Made by a program: the position numbers and the translations under genes. A DNA stretch of 64,000 nucleotides from JBFLVT01 sp036804525 (GTDB taxonomy: Bacteria; Bacillota; Desulfotomaculia; Desulfotomaculales; JASEER01): NCBI GenBank assembly GCA_036804525.1, contig DAIRSE010000007.1, forward strand, positions 19,904 to 83,903, written 5' to 3'. Position 1 is the stretch's first letter. Each line of letters opens with the position of its first letter. The notes below the pieces were generated by a model. The model ran no database searches. It was not told the DNA's origin and saw only the letters and a program-made list of their open reading frames with translations. Positions 8,600 to 15,816 of the stretch are shown here, one piece after another.

Positions 8600-10304
8600 G
8601 CGCCGGATCGTCCGCTCCTTAAGCGAGATGCTGCGGGCCGGCCGCCGGGGGGCGCCGCAGGCAGAGCCTTCCACCGGCGGCGATGCCGCTCTTGCCGGCG
8701 GCGGCGCTTCGGGTACGAAAGGCGGCGGATCGGGGCAGGACGGACGGCAGGGGGGCGGACAGGGCGGTTCTGGTGAAAATCAGGTTTACAGCTTGGACGA
8801 ACTGCGCCGGGAGTCCCTCGGTACGTCCCTGGACGAGAATCTCGCCGGACTACGGCGCGTGTTGGGAGGCTTTCCCGGCTTCAGCATCCGGGAGTTCCGG
8901 GTGGCCGTAAAATGGCGGGCGGCCATGGTTTTCACGGAGGGCCTGATCGACCCTGCACTGGCCGAGGGCGGTATCCTCCGCCCCCTGATGCACTCCTCGC
9001 GGCGGGAGCCGGAGGCCGGGGGCTCGCTCCTGGAGACGGTCCGCGAGGCCGGCATGGCCGCCGCCCCGCTGCGCGCACGGCACACCCTCGGCGAGGTAGT
9101 CGAGGACGTGTTGGAGGGGCAGGCGGTGCTCCTCGTCGACGGCGAGCCCGGGGCCCTGAGCGCCGAAATAACCGGGTTCCCGACCCGCGGCATTGCCGAG
9201 CCGGTCAGCGAGAGCGTGGTACGCGGACCGCGCGAGGGATTCGTGGAGTCCCTGGCCAAGAACCTGACGCTGGTTCAGCGCCGCCTGAAGACCCCCAATC
9301 TGGCCTGCGAGCATTTCTTCCTGGGTCTGGAGACCCGCACGCAGGTAACGGTACTGTATATCAAGGGGCGGGCCAACCCGGAGCACCTCGCCGAGCTGAA
9401 GCGCCGCCTGCAAAGGATCGACAAAAACATCGACGGGGTGCTGGAGAGCAACTACATCGAGGAACTTATCGCCGACCAGCCGCTCTCCCCGTTCCCGCAG
9501 GTCTTGAGCACCGAAAGGCCGGACCGCGTGGCGGCGGCCCTTTTGGACGGCCGCATCGCCGTCCTCATGGACAACACCCCCGTCGCACTGGTCGTCCCAT
9601 ACGAGTTCCTCGCCTTGATGCAGGCGGCCGAGGACTACTACCAGAACTACTTCTTCGGGACGGCCATCCGCATCCTGCGCTACGTCGCCCTGGTCATCGC
9701 GCTGATCGGTCCGGCGGTCTACGTGGCCGTGACCACCTTTCACCAGGAGATGATCCCGGAGGCCCTGCTCTTTTCCATCGTCGCCGCCCGCCAGGGGATA
9801 CCCTTTCCGGCGGTGATCGAGATGCTGCTCATCGACTACGCCTTCGAGCTCCTCCGGGAGGCGGGGATCAGGCTGCCCCGCCCGGTCGGCCAGGCGGTCT
9901 CCATCGTCGGAGCGCTGGTCATCGGCCAGGCCGCGATCCAGGCCGGGCTGACCTCGCCCCTGGCCGTGATCGTCGTTGCCGTGACGGGGATCGCCTCCTT
10001 TGTACTGCCGTCATTTTCTCTGGCATTCAGCTTCCGGGTGATCCGCTTTTTTATCACTATTCTGGGAGGCATCCTCGGTCTCTACGGGGTTGTCGCCGGT
10101 GTTCTGGCCATCCTCATCCACCTGGCCGGCCTGCGCACGCTGGGGGTGCCCTATCTCGCCGGGTTCGCCCCGCTGCACGTCTCCGACTTGAAGGAGACTG
10201 TCGTGCGTCCTCCCTGGTGGGCCATTCGCCGGCGCCCGCAAGAACTCAGCAAGAACAACCGAGAGCGCGCGACACCGGACCTGCGGCCGGGGCCGCAGCA
10301 TTAG
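8586..10304 (+). CDS. gerAA: Spore germination A-subunit (GerA/GerKA family)
   Basis: This is the A subunit of a germinant receptor. It has a large N-terminal soluble region, a membrane domain of about five helices between residues 365 and 530, and a short basic tail. The ATG at 8586 lies 8 bases after AAGGGGG; a GTG at 8577 is an alternative. The N-terminus is unusual: about residues 25-60 are almost only Gly, Ala, Ser and Gln before the first conserved segment (VYSLDELRRES). In Bacillus, GerA-type A subunits form the oligomeric ion-conducting core that opens on germinant binding. It is overlapped by the B gene upstream and followed by the C gene after 19 bases. Confidence 0.88.
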   Translation: MAGRRRRIVRSLSEMLRAGRRGAPQAEPSTGGDAALAGGGASGTKGGGSGQDGRQGGGQGGSGENQVYSLDELRRESLGTSLDENLAGLRRVLGGFPGFSIREFRVAVKWRAAMVFTEGLIDPALAEGGILRPLMHSSRREPEAGGSLLETVREAGMAAAPLRARHTLGEVVEDVLEGQAVLLVDGEPGALSAEITGFPTRGIAEPVSESVVRGPREGFVESLAKNLTLVQRRLKTPNLACEHFFLGLETRTQVTVLYIKGRANPEHLAELKRRLQRIDKNIDGVLESNYIEELIADQPLSPFPQVLSTERPDRVAAALLDGRIAVLMDNTPVALVVPYEFLALMQAAEDYYQNYFFGTAIRILRYVALVIALIGPAVYVAVTTFHQEMIPEALLFSIVAARQGIPFPAVIEMLLIDYAFELLREAGIRLPRPVGQAVSIVGALVIGQAAIQAGLTSPLAVIVVAVTGIASFVLPSFSLAFSFRVIRFFITILGGILGLYGVVAGVLAILIHLAGLRTLGVPYLAGFAPLHVSDLKETVVRPPWWAIRRRPQELSKNNRERATPDLRPGPQH

Positions 10305-10323
10305 CATTGGTGGTGGTTGTAGG

Positions 10324-11559
10324 TTGCAGGGTGGTAGACCGCTGAATGTACTGTTTACAATAATCGTGTTTGCAGTGGCGGTATTCGTCTCCGGCTGCTG
10401 GGACAAAAAAGAGGCCGAGGACCTGGGCTATGTCCGGGCGACCGCCGTCGACCGGGCGCCGGGCGGGAAGGTCCGCCTGATCGCCCAGGTACCCAACCCG
10501 CGTGCTCTCGGAGGCGGCGGGGGAATGGCGGGAGTTACTCCCGGAGCGAGCATTCCGTCCAAGCCCTACCGCAATTACGAAGGCGAGGGAGCGACCGTTT
10601 TCGACGCCATACGGGAGATATCGCTTCATTCCCCCCGGCAGCTCTTCTGGGCCCAGAACGGATTGGTCATCTTTTCCGAGGGGCTGGCACGGCAAGGTAT
10701 CGCCCGGCACCTGGATTTCTTCGAGCGGAGTATGGAGATCCGGCGGCGCCTCAACCATGTCCTGGTTACTCCGAGCGAGCCGGCCCTGCTCCTGGACATC
10801 CCCGGCACGCAGGAAACCATCCCGGCGGCCAGGATGGAAGAAATCATAAGGAACGACATACTGTCTTCACGTTTTGCCGTCGTTAACCTTAGTCAATTTC
10901 TCAAAATGCTGGCCGCTGAAGGACAGGATGCGTACTGCGGGGTAGTGCGGGTACGGCGTAACCCCACCCGTCCCGGCATAGTGCAGCAGCCGAACGCGCC
11001 GGAGCCCGTCTTCATCCTCGAACTGAGCGGTGCTGCCGCCTTTCGGGGGGACCGTTTCGCCGGTTATCTCACCGAGCGGGAAACGCGCGGCGTACAGTGG
11101 GCCCAAAACAAGGTTCAAGGTGGCGCTGTTACCGTTCCCAGCCCTTCTGGGGGCGGACGGGTAACTCTGGAGATTATTGCTGGTGGGAAGAGCCGGATCA
11201 TGCCGGACATCCAGGACGGGAGGCTCCTGGCTACGGTAGAGGTCAGGGGGGTCGAGGCCGATGTCGCCCAGAGCGAGGGCACGCTGGACCTGACCCGCCC
11301 CGAGGCGGTCGAGGCTTTGAACCGGGCCCTGGCGCAGGCTGTCGAGCAGGAAATAACGGCGGCGGCCGGCAAGGCCCAGGAACTCGGCTCCGATGTTCTC
11401 GGGGTGGGAGCGGCCTTCCACCGGAAGTTCCCGCGGGAGTGGCGGGAGATGAAAGACAGCTGGCCGGAAATCTTCCCCGGCGTCGAAATCACGGCTCGTG
11501 CCGAGGCTTCGGTCCGGCGCACCGGCTTCATCGAGAAGGGCATAGGGGTCAAACCTTAA
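10324..11559 (+). CDS. gerAC: Spore germination C-subunit lipoprotein (GerC family)
   Basis: This lipoprotein of about 411 residues has a hydrophobic signal and a lipobox VSGC with the acylated Cys at about residue 25, followed by the family's WDKKEAEDLG start. It completes the A-B-C receptor, facing the outer side of the inner spore membrane. The TTG start at 10324 is the only in-frame start that precedes the signal; its ribosome site is weak. The last bases run into a short imperfect inverted repeat (GGGGTCAAACC ... GGTCCGACCCC) that separates it from the next small gene. Confidence 0.85.
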   Translation: MQGGRPLNVLFTIIVFAVAVFVSGCWDKKEAEDLGYVRATAVDRAPGGKVRLIAQVPNPRALGGGGGMAGVTPGASIPSKPYRNYEGEGATVFDAIREISLHSPRQLFWAQNGLVIFSEGLARQGIARHLDFFERSMEIRRRLNHVLVTPSEPALLLDIPGTQETIPAARMEEIIRNDILSSRFAVVNLSQFLKMLAAEGQDAYCGVVRVRRNPTRPGIVQQPNAPEPVFILELSGAAAFRGDRFAGYLTERETRGVQWAQNKVQGGAVTVPSPSGGGRVTLEIIAGGKSRIMPDIQDGRLLATVEVRGVEADVAQSEGTLDLTRPEAVEALNRALAQAVEQEITAAAGKAQELGSDVLGVGAAFHRKFPREWREMKDSWPEIFPGVEITARAEASVRRTGFIEKGIGVKP

Positions 11560-11626
11560 GTTTTCTTAAATTCTTCAAGAAAGAGCCTGACCCTAATAAA
11601 TGTGAAAAACCTGAAGGTCCGACCCC

Positions 11627-11881
11627 ATGATCGAGAGGCGAGATGTATTGAACCTGTTTCTTCTGTTTCTGTTGTTCGTGTCCATCATCGCTTTTGAAGT
11701 GCCGAAACTCGTCCGCCAGAGAATGTATCGTGAACTCTGGGCCTTCGCCGGGGTTACTTTCATTGCCATGGTGCTGAGCTTCGGGGTGGCGCTCAAGCTG
11801 CCCGTCCCCAACATTACCAAAGGGATTGAGGCCGTGGTCCGGCCTGTGTACCTGGCCTTTGAACAGATGCTGAAGCCATAA
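11627..11881 (+). CDS. Small two-helix membrane protein at the end of the germination operon
   Basis: This 84-residue protein has two hydrophobic segments (about 8-24 and 38-56) and no recognised domain. It lies 67 bases after gerC in the same direction, with no clear terminator between them. Some germinant receptor operons in Bacillus encode a small two-helix D subunit of about 55-80 residues that modulates the receptor; size, topology and position fit that role, but sequence homology is not visible to me. It could also be an unrelated sporulation membrane protein. Confidence 0.6.
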   Translation: MIERRDVLNLFLLFLLFVSIIAFEVPKLVRQRMYRELWAFAGVTFIAMVLSFGVALKLPVPNITKGIEAVVRPVYLAFEQMLKP

Positions 11882-11884
11882 ACG

Positions 11885-11915
11885 GTCGTCGATCGTCAGT
11901 CGTCGGTCGTCGGAA
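11885..11915. repeat. Degenerate GTCGTC intergenic repeat
   Basis: The string is built from degenerate 7-8 base units of the type GTCGATC/GTCAGTC/GTCGGTC. It resembles strings at 17791, 25482, 35421, 41429 and 41928, all outside genes. Confidence 0.6.
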
Positions 11916-11947
11916 ACAGGGGATGGAGGGTATTTTGCGCACCGCCG

Positions 11948-12259
11948 TCATTGGAGCGGCACGTACAGGGCGTTTTCCCGGTCGTTGTAGTGTGCTTCGA
12001 ATTTGCCTTTGTTGCGGATGTCGAAATGTTTGAAGAAGCCTTTAGCGTGGATCTTCGTTTTCTTCAGATTGAGCCCGTTTTCACTGGGCCTGATACGAAT
12101 GGTCTTGGTGTCCGGGTCAAAGGCCAGTTCGAAGCGATCACCTTTCACGTATTTTCGAGCGAGTTTGTTGAGGACAATCGAGGATTTAGAAAGCGATACC
12201 GTAGGTTTCGCTTCCTTCCGGGGACCGCGTTCCTTGGGCGTATACACCTGAAAAGCCAT
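11948..12259 (-). CDS. Hypothetical protein, 103 residues
   Basis: This basic soluble protein of unknown family contains many Lys/Arg residues and a probable beta-rich C-terminal half. The start is well supported: GGGAGGCAAGGCAT precedes the ATG. The sequence of alternating charged and hydrophobic residues (VKGDRFELAFDPDTKTIRI) reads like a small DNA- or RNA-binding or AbrB-like fold, but no signature is clear enough to name. It stands alone on the minus strand, convergent with the germination operon. Confidence 0.55.
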   Translation of the reverse strand: MAFQVYTPKERGPRKEAKPTVSLSKSSIVLNKLARKYVKGDRFELAFDPDTKTIRIRPSENGLNLKKTKIHAKGFFKHFDIRNKGKFEAHYNDRENALYVPLQ

Positions 12260-12506
12260 ATGCCTTGCCTCCCGATGGTTGGTTGATTTCGTAAGATACC
12301 AATATTATGTCCCTGCTCAGGTATTTTAAAACATTATTCTAAAAACTGCCCTGAGCTTCCGGGTTTATGAGTTGAGGTCAAGTATTTGCCCGTACCGGGG
12401 GAACAGCCGCTTGTGTTCGGGTTTGCCGAACTTCCTCCAAAACGACGGCCGATTATTAACGTAGTTTGCTTAAGGCAGTCAAAGTTTTTGGACGGTAGCC
12501 GCAAAA
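12260..12506. other. Intergenic region without recognisable gene
   Basis: This stretch holds the leader of the 103-residue gene (ribosome site and an AT-rich possible -10 around 12300) and about 200 bases with no frame, motif or repeat that I can support. Confidence 0.5.
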
Positions 12507-12547
12507 TAAAAGCCCGGGGCGTTTCCTAGCGCTCCGGGCTTTAAACT
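12507..12547 (-). terminator. Terminator of the nitronate monooxygenase-like gene
   Basis: A stem of AAAGCCCGG(G)GCG with CGC(T)CCGGGCTTT is followed on the minus strand by TTTTATTTTG. It lies about 60 bases past the stop of the minus-strand gene that ends at 12606. Confidence 0.75.
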
Positions 12548-12605
12548 TGCGTGCCTTGCGCCGCCTTTTCCGGCTCAGGCCATACTCAAGCTGTACACGG
12601 TCGGG

Positions 12606-13577
12606 TTACTTGCCTGTCACTGCGGCCGTTCCTTCTGTCGCGGCCTTGTATTCCGCAATAAGCTTGGCGAAGATCGCTTTTACCGGCAGGATTTCTTTGA
12701 TACGGTGCACGTTTTGCCCGCAGAACACGACTCCTTCGTCGACGTTTCCTTTTTGGCTGTTGTCCAGCGCCCGGATGATGCAGTAGTCCTTGGAACATAC
12801 CTTAAGGCACTTCTCGCATTCCCGGGGTTTGGGAGCCTCGTCGCGCATGATCTTTTCCACGAAAGCGTTCCTGAGCGCCCGTCCGGGCATGCCTACCGGG
12901 CTCTTGATCACGACTACGTCTTCGGCGGTAGCCTCCAGGTACTTTTGTTTAAAGGCGTCGGAAACGGCGCATTCTTCGCTGAGGACGAAACGCGTGGCGA
13001 GCTGGACGCCGTCCGCACCCAGGCGGATCATTTCCGCGATGTCGGCGCCGGTGACCATGCCTCCGGCCGCGATCACCGGAATGTCGACGGCCTCCTTGAT
13101 CTCCGGGACGATCTCCTTGACCGAGCGGTCGGTGCCCAGGTGGCCTCCCGCCTCGCAGCCCTCGGCCACTACGGCCGCGGCGCCTTGTTTCTCGGCCAGC
13201 CTGGCCAGCCTGGCGGACGAGACAATGGACACGACAGGGATGCCGGCTTCCTTGCCCCAGGCGAAAATGTCCCGCGAGAACCCGGCCCCGCTGAAGATAA
13301 CGTCAATCTTTTCTTCCAGGGCGGTTTTCACAAGGGCGGCGAATTCGCGGACGGCGAACATAATGTTGACGCCGATAATGCCCCGGCTCAGGCTCCGGGC
13401 CTTCCGGATTTCTTCCTTAAGCTCCTCCAGGGCCATACCGGTGGCCCCGATCACACCGATGCCGCCGGCGTTGGCCACCGCCGCGGCGAGGGGCGCCGTC
13501 GAAACCCTGAGGGCCATACCTCCCTGGATAATGGGATAACGAGGCAGGAGCCGGCCGATCTGTAGTTTTGGAAACAC
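12606..13577 (-). CDS. Nitronate monooxygenase / FabK-like flavoprotein with C-terminal cysteine cluster
   Basis: The product is a 323-residue TIM-barrel flavoprotein of the 2-nitropropane dioxygenase/enoyl-ACP reductase II superfamily. Family features include an N-terminal PIIQGGM segment, AGGIGVIGATGM, and the FMN-phosphate loop AEGCEAGGHLG with AAGGM. The C-terminus has a cysteine-rich stretch (CEKCLKVC, then further Cys) that could bind a metal or iron-sulfur cluster; nitronate monooxygenases proper lack it, so the substrate is uncertain. GTG at 13577 is the first usable start. It is a single gene with a terminator downstream. Confidence 0.75.
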   Translation of the reverse strand: MFPKLQIGRLLPRYPIIQGGMALRVSTAPLAAAVANAGGIGVIGATGMALEELKEEIRKARSLSRGIIGVNIMFAVREFAALVKTALEEKIDVIFSGAGFSRDIFAWGKEAGIPVVSIVSSARLARLAEKQGAAAVVAEGCEAGGHLGTDRSVKEIVPEIKEAVDIPVIAAGGMVTGADIAEMIRLGADGVQLATRFVLSEECAVSDAFKQKYLEATAEDVVVIKSPVGMPGRALRNAFVEKIMRDEAPKPRECEKCLKVCSKDYCIIRALDNSQKGNVDEGVVFCGQNVHRIKEILPVKAIFAKLIAEYKAATEGTAAVTGK

Positions 13578-13664
13578 TTTTTCATTCCCGCTTTCAATTT
13601 GTAGTATCGTGCTGTATGAATAGCACAGCGGCTAACCAAATTCGTGATTCTTCCTCGAATTCCT

Positions 13665-13919
13665 TTACGTGATCGTATCCATTTTTGTTTCAGCACCCTT
13701 TTTGGCCCTGAGCTCGGACCGGATGGCCTGGGCCAGGATGCCGGCAACCGTGCCCACAACCATGGAACCGAGCATGAAATAGAGCGGGAGATCGGCGGCC
13801 TTAGGCGGCAAAGTCCCGCCGCTCTGAGCGATTAGGTGGGCTTTAAGCCAGAGGCCTGCGGCGAAGATAGGGGAGATAAACAGCAGCGCCAGGATGTAGA
13901 TGGCCAGCTTGCCTAACAA
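13665..13919 (-). CDS. Small membrane protein behind a structured leader
   Basis: This 84-residue protein has two hydrophobic helices (about 4-27 and 46-66) separated by a polar loop, and a basic C-terminus. I recognise no family. The TTG start at 13919 has GGGAGG 8 bases upstream. The gene is preceded by a strong promoter, a folded leader of about 130 bases and an intrinsic terminator that ends about 20 bases before its ribosome site, which is the layout of a riboswitch- or attenuator-controlled gene. Its function might follow from the ligand of that leader. Confidence 0.65.
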   Translation of the reverse strand: MLGKLAIYILALLFISPIFAAGLWLKAHLIAQSGGTLPPKAADLPLYFMLGSMVVGTVAGILAQAIRSELRAKKGAETKMDTIT

Positions 13920-13937
13920 ATGGATCGCCTCCCGATT

Positions 13938-13972
13938 TATAAAAACAATCCCGCGGTCTGCGAGCCGCGGGA
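13938..13972 (-). terminator. Leader terminator (attenuator) upstream of the small membrane protein gene
   Basis: An 8-bp perfect stem, TCCCGCGG with CCGCGGGA, is followed on the minus strand by TTGTTTTTATA. It lies between the structured leader and the gene at 13665-13919, so it could either end an independent small RNA or act as the expression platform of a riboswitch. Confidence 0.8.
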
Positions 13973-14109
13973 CATTCTTTCTTCCGCTGGGGGCATTACT
14001 ACGTGTTCCCCAGCCTTACCACGGAGCCGGTACAGGTGGAGACTGTACCGTAGGCCAGTTCCCCGCTTCTCCACTCGGGTGGCCCCCGGTCGTGCTCAAG
14101 ACCGGTTAT
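13938..14109 (-). ncRNA. Candidate riboswitch or independent small RNA
   Basis: An RNA of about 165-170 bases is predicted from the promoter at 14116-14144 to the terminator at 13938-13972. The fold visible by eye has a 6-bp closing helix GGGGGC/GCCCCC (14082-14087 with 13989-13994). Inside it are a CCAC/GTGG hairpin, a CUGGCCU/AGGCUGG helix and an 8-bp CGGUACAG/CUGUACCG hairpin. The sequence GGGGAAC occurs twice in presumed joining regions. It does not match the consensus cores I know for cobalamin, TPP, SAM, FMN, lysine, glycine, purine, c-di-GMP, c-di-AMP, manganese or T-box RNAs. A 6S-like small RNA cannot be excluded. Confidence 0.6.
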
Positions 14110-14115
14110 GTTTAT

Positions 14116-14144
14116 ATCATACCACCGGGGAAACGGACATTCAA
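14116..14144 (-). promoter_or_regulatory. Sigma-A type promoter for the structured leader
   Basis: On the minus strand TTGAAT (14144-14139), a 17-base spacer and TATGAT (14121-14116) form a good vegetative promoter. A TG two bases before the -10 strengthens it. The start point would be near 14109. Confidence 0.75.
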
Positions 14145-14170
14145 GCGGCTTGTATCGCTCCGGAAATTAA

Positions 14171-14269
14171 TTACTGGTTAAGGACCTTTTGCTGCCAGAG
14201 AAAGACGATGACGATAATCAGGAAAATAATGCGGATAACCCACTGGGTGGTTTTGTTCATCCTGCGCAC
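14171..14269 (-). CDS. Very small single-helix membrane protein (32 residues)
   Basis: A GTG at 14269 lies 6 bases after a perfect AGGAGG (14276-14281) and opens a 32-codon frame ending at 14171. The product has a basic start, one uninterrupted hydrophobic helix (VIRIIFLIIVIVFLW) and a polar end. An ATG three codons inside is an alternative start. The strong ribosome site and helix make it credible as a real small protein; its function is unknown. It is divergent from sodA and upstream of the structured leader promoter. Confidence 0.5.
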   Translation of the reverse strand: MRRMNKTTQWVIRIIFLIIVIVFLWQQKVLNQ

Positions 14270-14297
14270 GGCACACCTCCTCATTTGGTCTTTCGGA

Positions 14298-14327
14298 TTG
14301 GTAAATCCAGCCTTATAGCGTTATAAT
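14298..14327 (+). promoter_or_regulatory. Probable promoter of the superoxide dismutase gene
   Basis: TTGGTA (14298-14303), an 18-base spacer and a consensus TATAAT (14322-14327) lie 30 bases before the sodA start codon. Confidence 0.65.
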
Positions 14328-14356
14328 ATCCCAAAATGATAAAGGACGGTGGTCTA

Positions 14357-14956
14357 ATGCCTCATCAACTTCCGCCTCTGCCTTATGCCTACGATGCCCT
14401 GGAGCCTTATTACGACGAGCAGACGGTACGCCTGCATCACGACGCGCACCACAAGGCTTATGTCGACGGGTTGAACAACGCGGAGGCCAAGCTCGCCGAG
14501 GCAAGAGAAAAAGGTGACTTTGCCCTGGTCAAACACTGGGAGCGCGAGCTGGCTTTCCATGGTTCCGGTCACATCCTGCATACCATCTTCTGGGAGAATA
14601 TGGCTCCAAACGCCGGCGGTGCGCCCACGGGGCCGGTCGCCGAACAGATTGACAGGGATTTCGGCGGCTACGACAGCTTCAAGAAGCAGTTCTCGGCCGC
14701 CGCCGTGGCCGTTGAAGGATCCGGTTGGGCCGTTTTGGGTTGGAACCCCGGGTTCGGCAAACTGGTCATCCTGACGGCCGAAAAACACCAGAACCTGACC
14801 CAGTGGGGGGTCGTCCCCCTCCTGGTCTGCGATGTGTGGGAACATGCGTACTACCTGAAATACCAGAACAGGCGGGCGGCATGGGTGGAGGCCTGGTGGA
14901 ACCTCGTCAACTGGGACGACGTGAACCGTAGGTGGACCGCCTGCGCCGGGCGTTGA
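14357..14956 (+). CDS. sodA: Superoxide dismutase [Mn/Fe]
   Basis: This 199-residue iron/manganese superoxide dismutase converts superoxide to peroxide and oxygen. The metal ligands can be placed at His27 (LHHDAHH), His75 (LHTIFW), Asp159 and His163 (DVWEHAYYLKYQ). The ATG at 14357 has AAAGGACGG upstream; the open frame begins 21 bases earlier without a ribosome site. There is no signal peptide, so the enzyme is cytoplasmic. It is a single gene with its own promoter and terminator, and its presence suits an anaerobe exposed to occasional oxygen. The metal preference cannot be decided from the sequence. Confidence 0.93.
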   Translation: MPHQLPPLPYAYDALEPYYDEQTVRLHHDAHHKAYVDGLNNAEAKLAEAREKGDFALVKHWERELAFHGSGHILHTIFWENMAPNAGGAPTGPVAEQIDRDFGGYDSFKKQFSAAAVAVEGSGWAVLGWNPGFGKLVILTAEKHQNLTQWGVVPLLVCDVWEHAYYLKYQNRRAAWVEAWWNLVNWDDVNRRWTACAGR

Positions 14957-14976
14957 AAACGATCCGACCGCCAAGA

Positions 14977-15005
14977 CGCCAAGACCGCCGGGTCTTGGCG
15001 TTCTT
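14977..15005 (+). terminator. Terminator of sodA
   Basis: A 10-bp perfect stem CGCCAAGACC/GGTCTTGGCG with a 4-base loop is followed by TTCTT. The stem belongs to the CGCCAAG palindrome type that recurs at 20166 and 29673. Confidence 0.7.
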
Positions 15006-15046
15006 CTCACCTTGACGTCCTCGGCGCTCTTGGCGGTTGAGAAGCC

Positions 15047-15634
15047 TCATATCAGTTTAAACCTGTATGTTTCCAGTTCCAACTCGTTCAGGAAACGCGC
15101 CATTTCCTCCCGTCTTTGCTCGCCGAGAGCCTTCCCTTCGGCGGTGACGAGGCTCGCCGGGAGTTCTTCGCTGAACTTCCTCAGGAGCTTAATGGCCGAA
15201 GGCAGGTCCGGCGTCCAGTCGTCGAGGCCGACGATCGACAGGATGCGCGTAACGCCGACGGCGCCCATGAACTCCAGAACGTCGGCATCGTGGAAGAACT
15301 GCGCCTCCGGCAGGTCGGCGGGAGGGGTGTAGAACATGTGTCCGCGGATGACGGCCAGGACCGGGGCAAGCTTGGCGGTCGGAAAGCCGAGAGCCGGCAG
15401 GAGTTCTCCGGCAACCTGCGCGGAACGCGCGGCGTGGTCGACCCCGTTCTGGCGGAGGGCCGGGTAGGCTCCGATGTCGTGCGTCATCGCCGCGGCCCAC
15501 AGCACGTCGTCGTCGAGGTCATGCCCGGTTCCGAGCTGCCAGGCCAGCTTATAAACGCGGCTGCAATGAGCCAGGCCCCAGGCCGGGTGGGTTCCTTCTT
15601 TGTGTATCAGCCTGTTCAGATTTTCTCTCCACAA
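15047..15634 (-). CDS. HD domain hydrolase
   Basis: This 195-residue HD-superfamily protein has the metal-binding His-Asp pair in AMTHDIGAYPA, an upstream His in the HPAWGLAHCSRVY helix and a later conserved Asp (FHDADVLEF). Such proteins are phosphohydrolases for nucleotides or related compounds; the substrate is not evident. A TTG start at 15634 is chosen because AAGGAGGGG lies 10 bases upstream. The frame is open further upstream but lacks a ribosome site. Confidence 0.75.
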   Translation of the reverse strand: MWRENLNRLIHKEGTHPAWGLAHCSRVYKLAWQLGTGHDLDDDVLWAAAMTHDIGAYPALRQNGVDHAARSAQVAGELLPALGFPTAKLAPVLAVIRGHMFYTPPADLPEAQFFHDADVLEFMGAVGVTRILSIVGLDDWTPDLPSAIKLLRKFSEELPASLVTAEGKALGEQRREEMARFLNELELETYRFKLI

Positions 15635-15816
15635 AACTGAAACCCCTCCTTGAGATCGCCCTCCGACACCGTACAAATCGTCCTATTTCCTCATCTATTA
15701 ACTAATTCCTCTACCGCCGGGCCAATCCTTTTCCGGCAGGACTGTAAGGCGGGCGTTGACTGTACCTGATGAACAAGCGACAATGGAGGGAGTTAAAAAG
15801 GTTAGGCAGAGTGAAG

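Noticed and set aside
7391..8674. A 427-codon minus-strand frame opposite the second germination permease gene
   Set aside because: The product is rich in His, Gln, Asp and Arg without any fold-like pattern; it is the shadow of the permease gene, whose membrane helices are clear.
13980..14110. T-box leader, suggested by TACCACGG on the plus strand
   Set aside because: The T-box core has the sequence TGGNACC in the opposite sense, no specifier loop is visible, and the promoter and terminator run on the minus strand.
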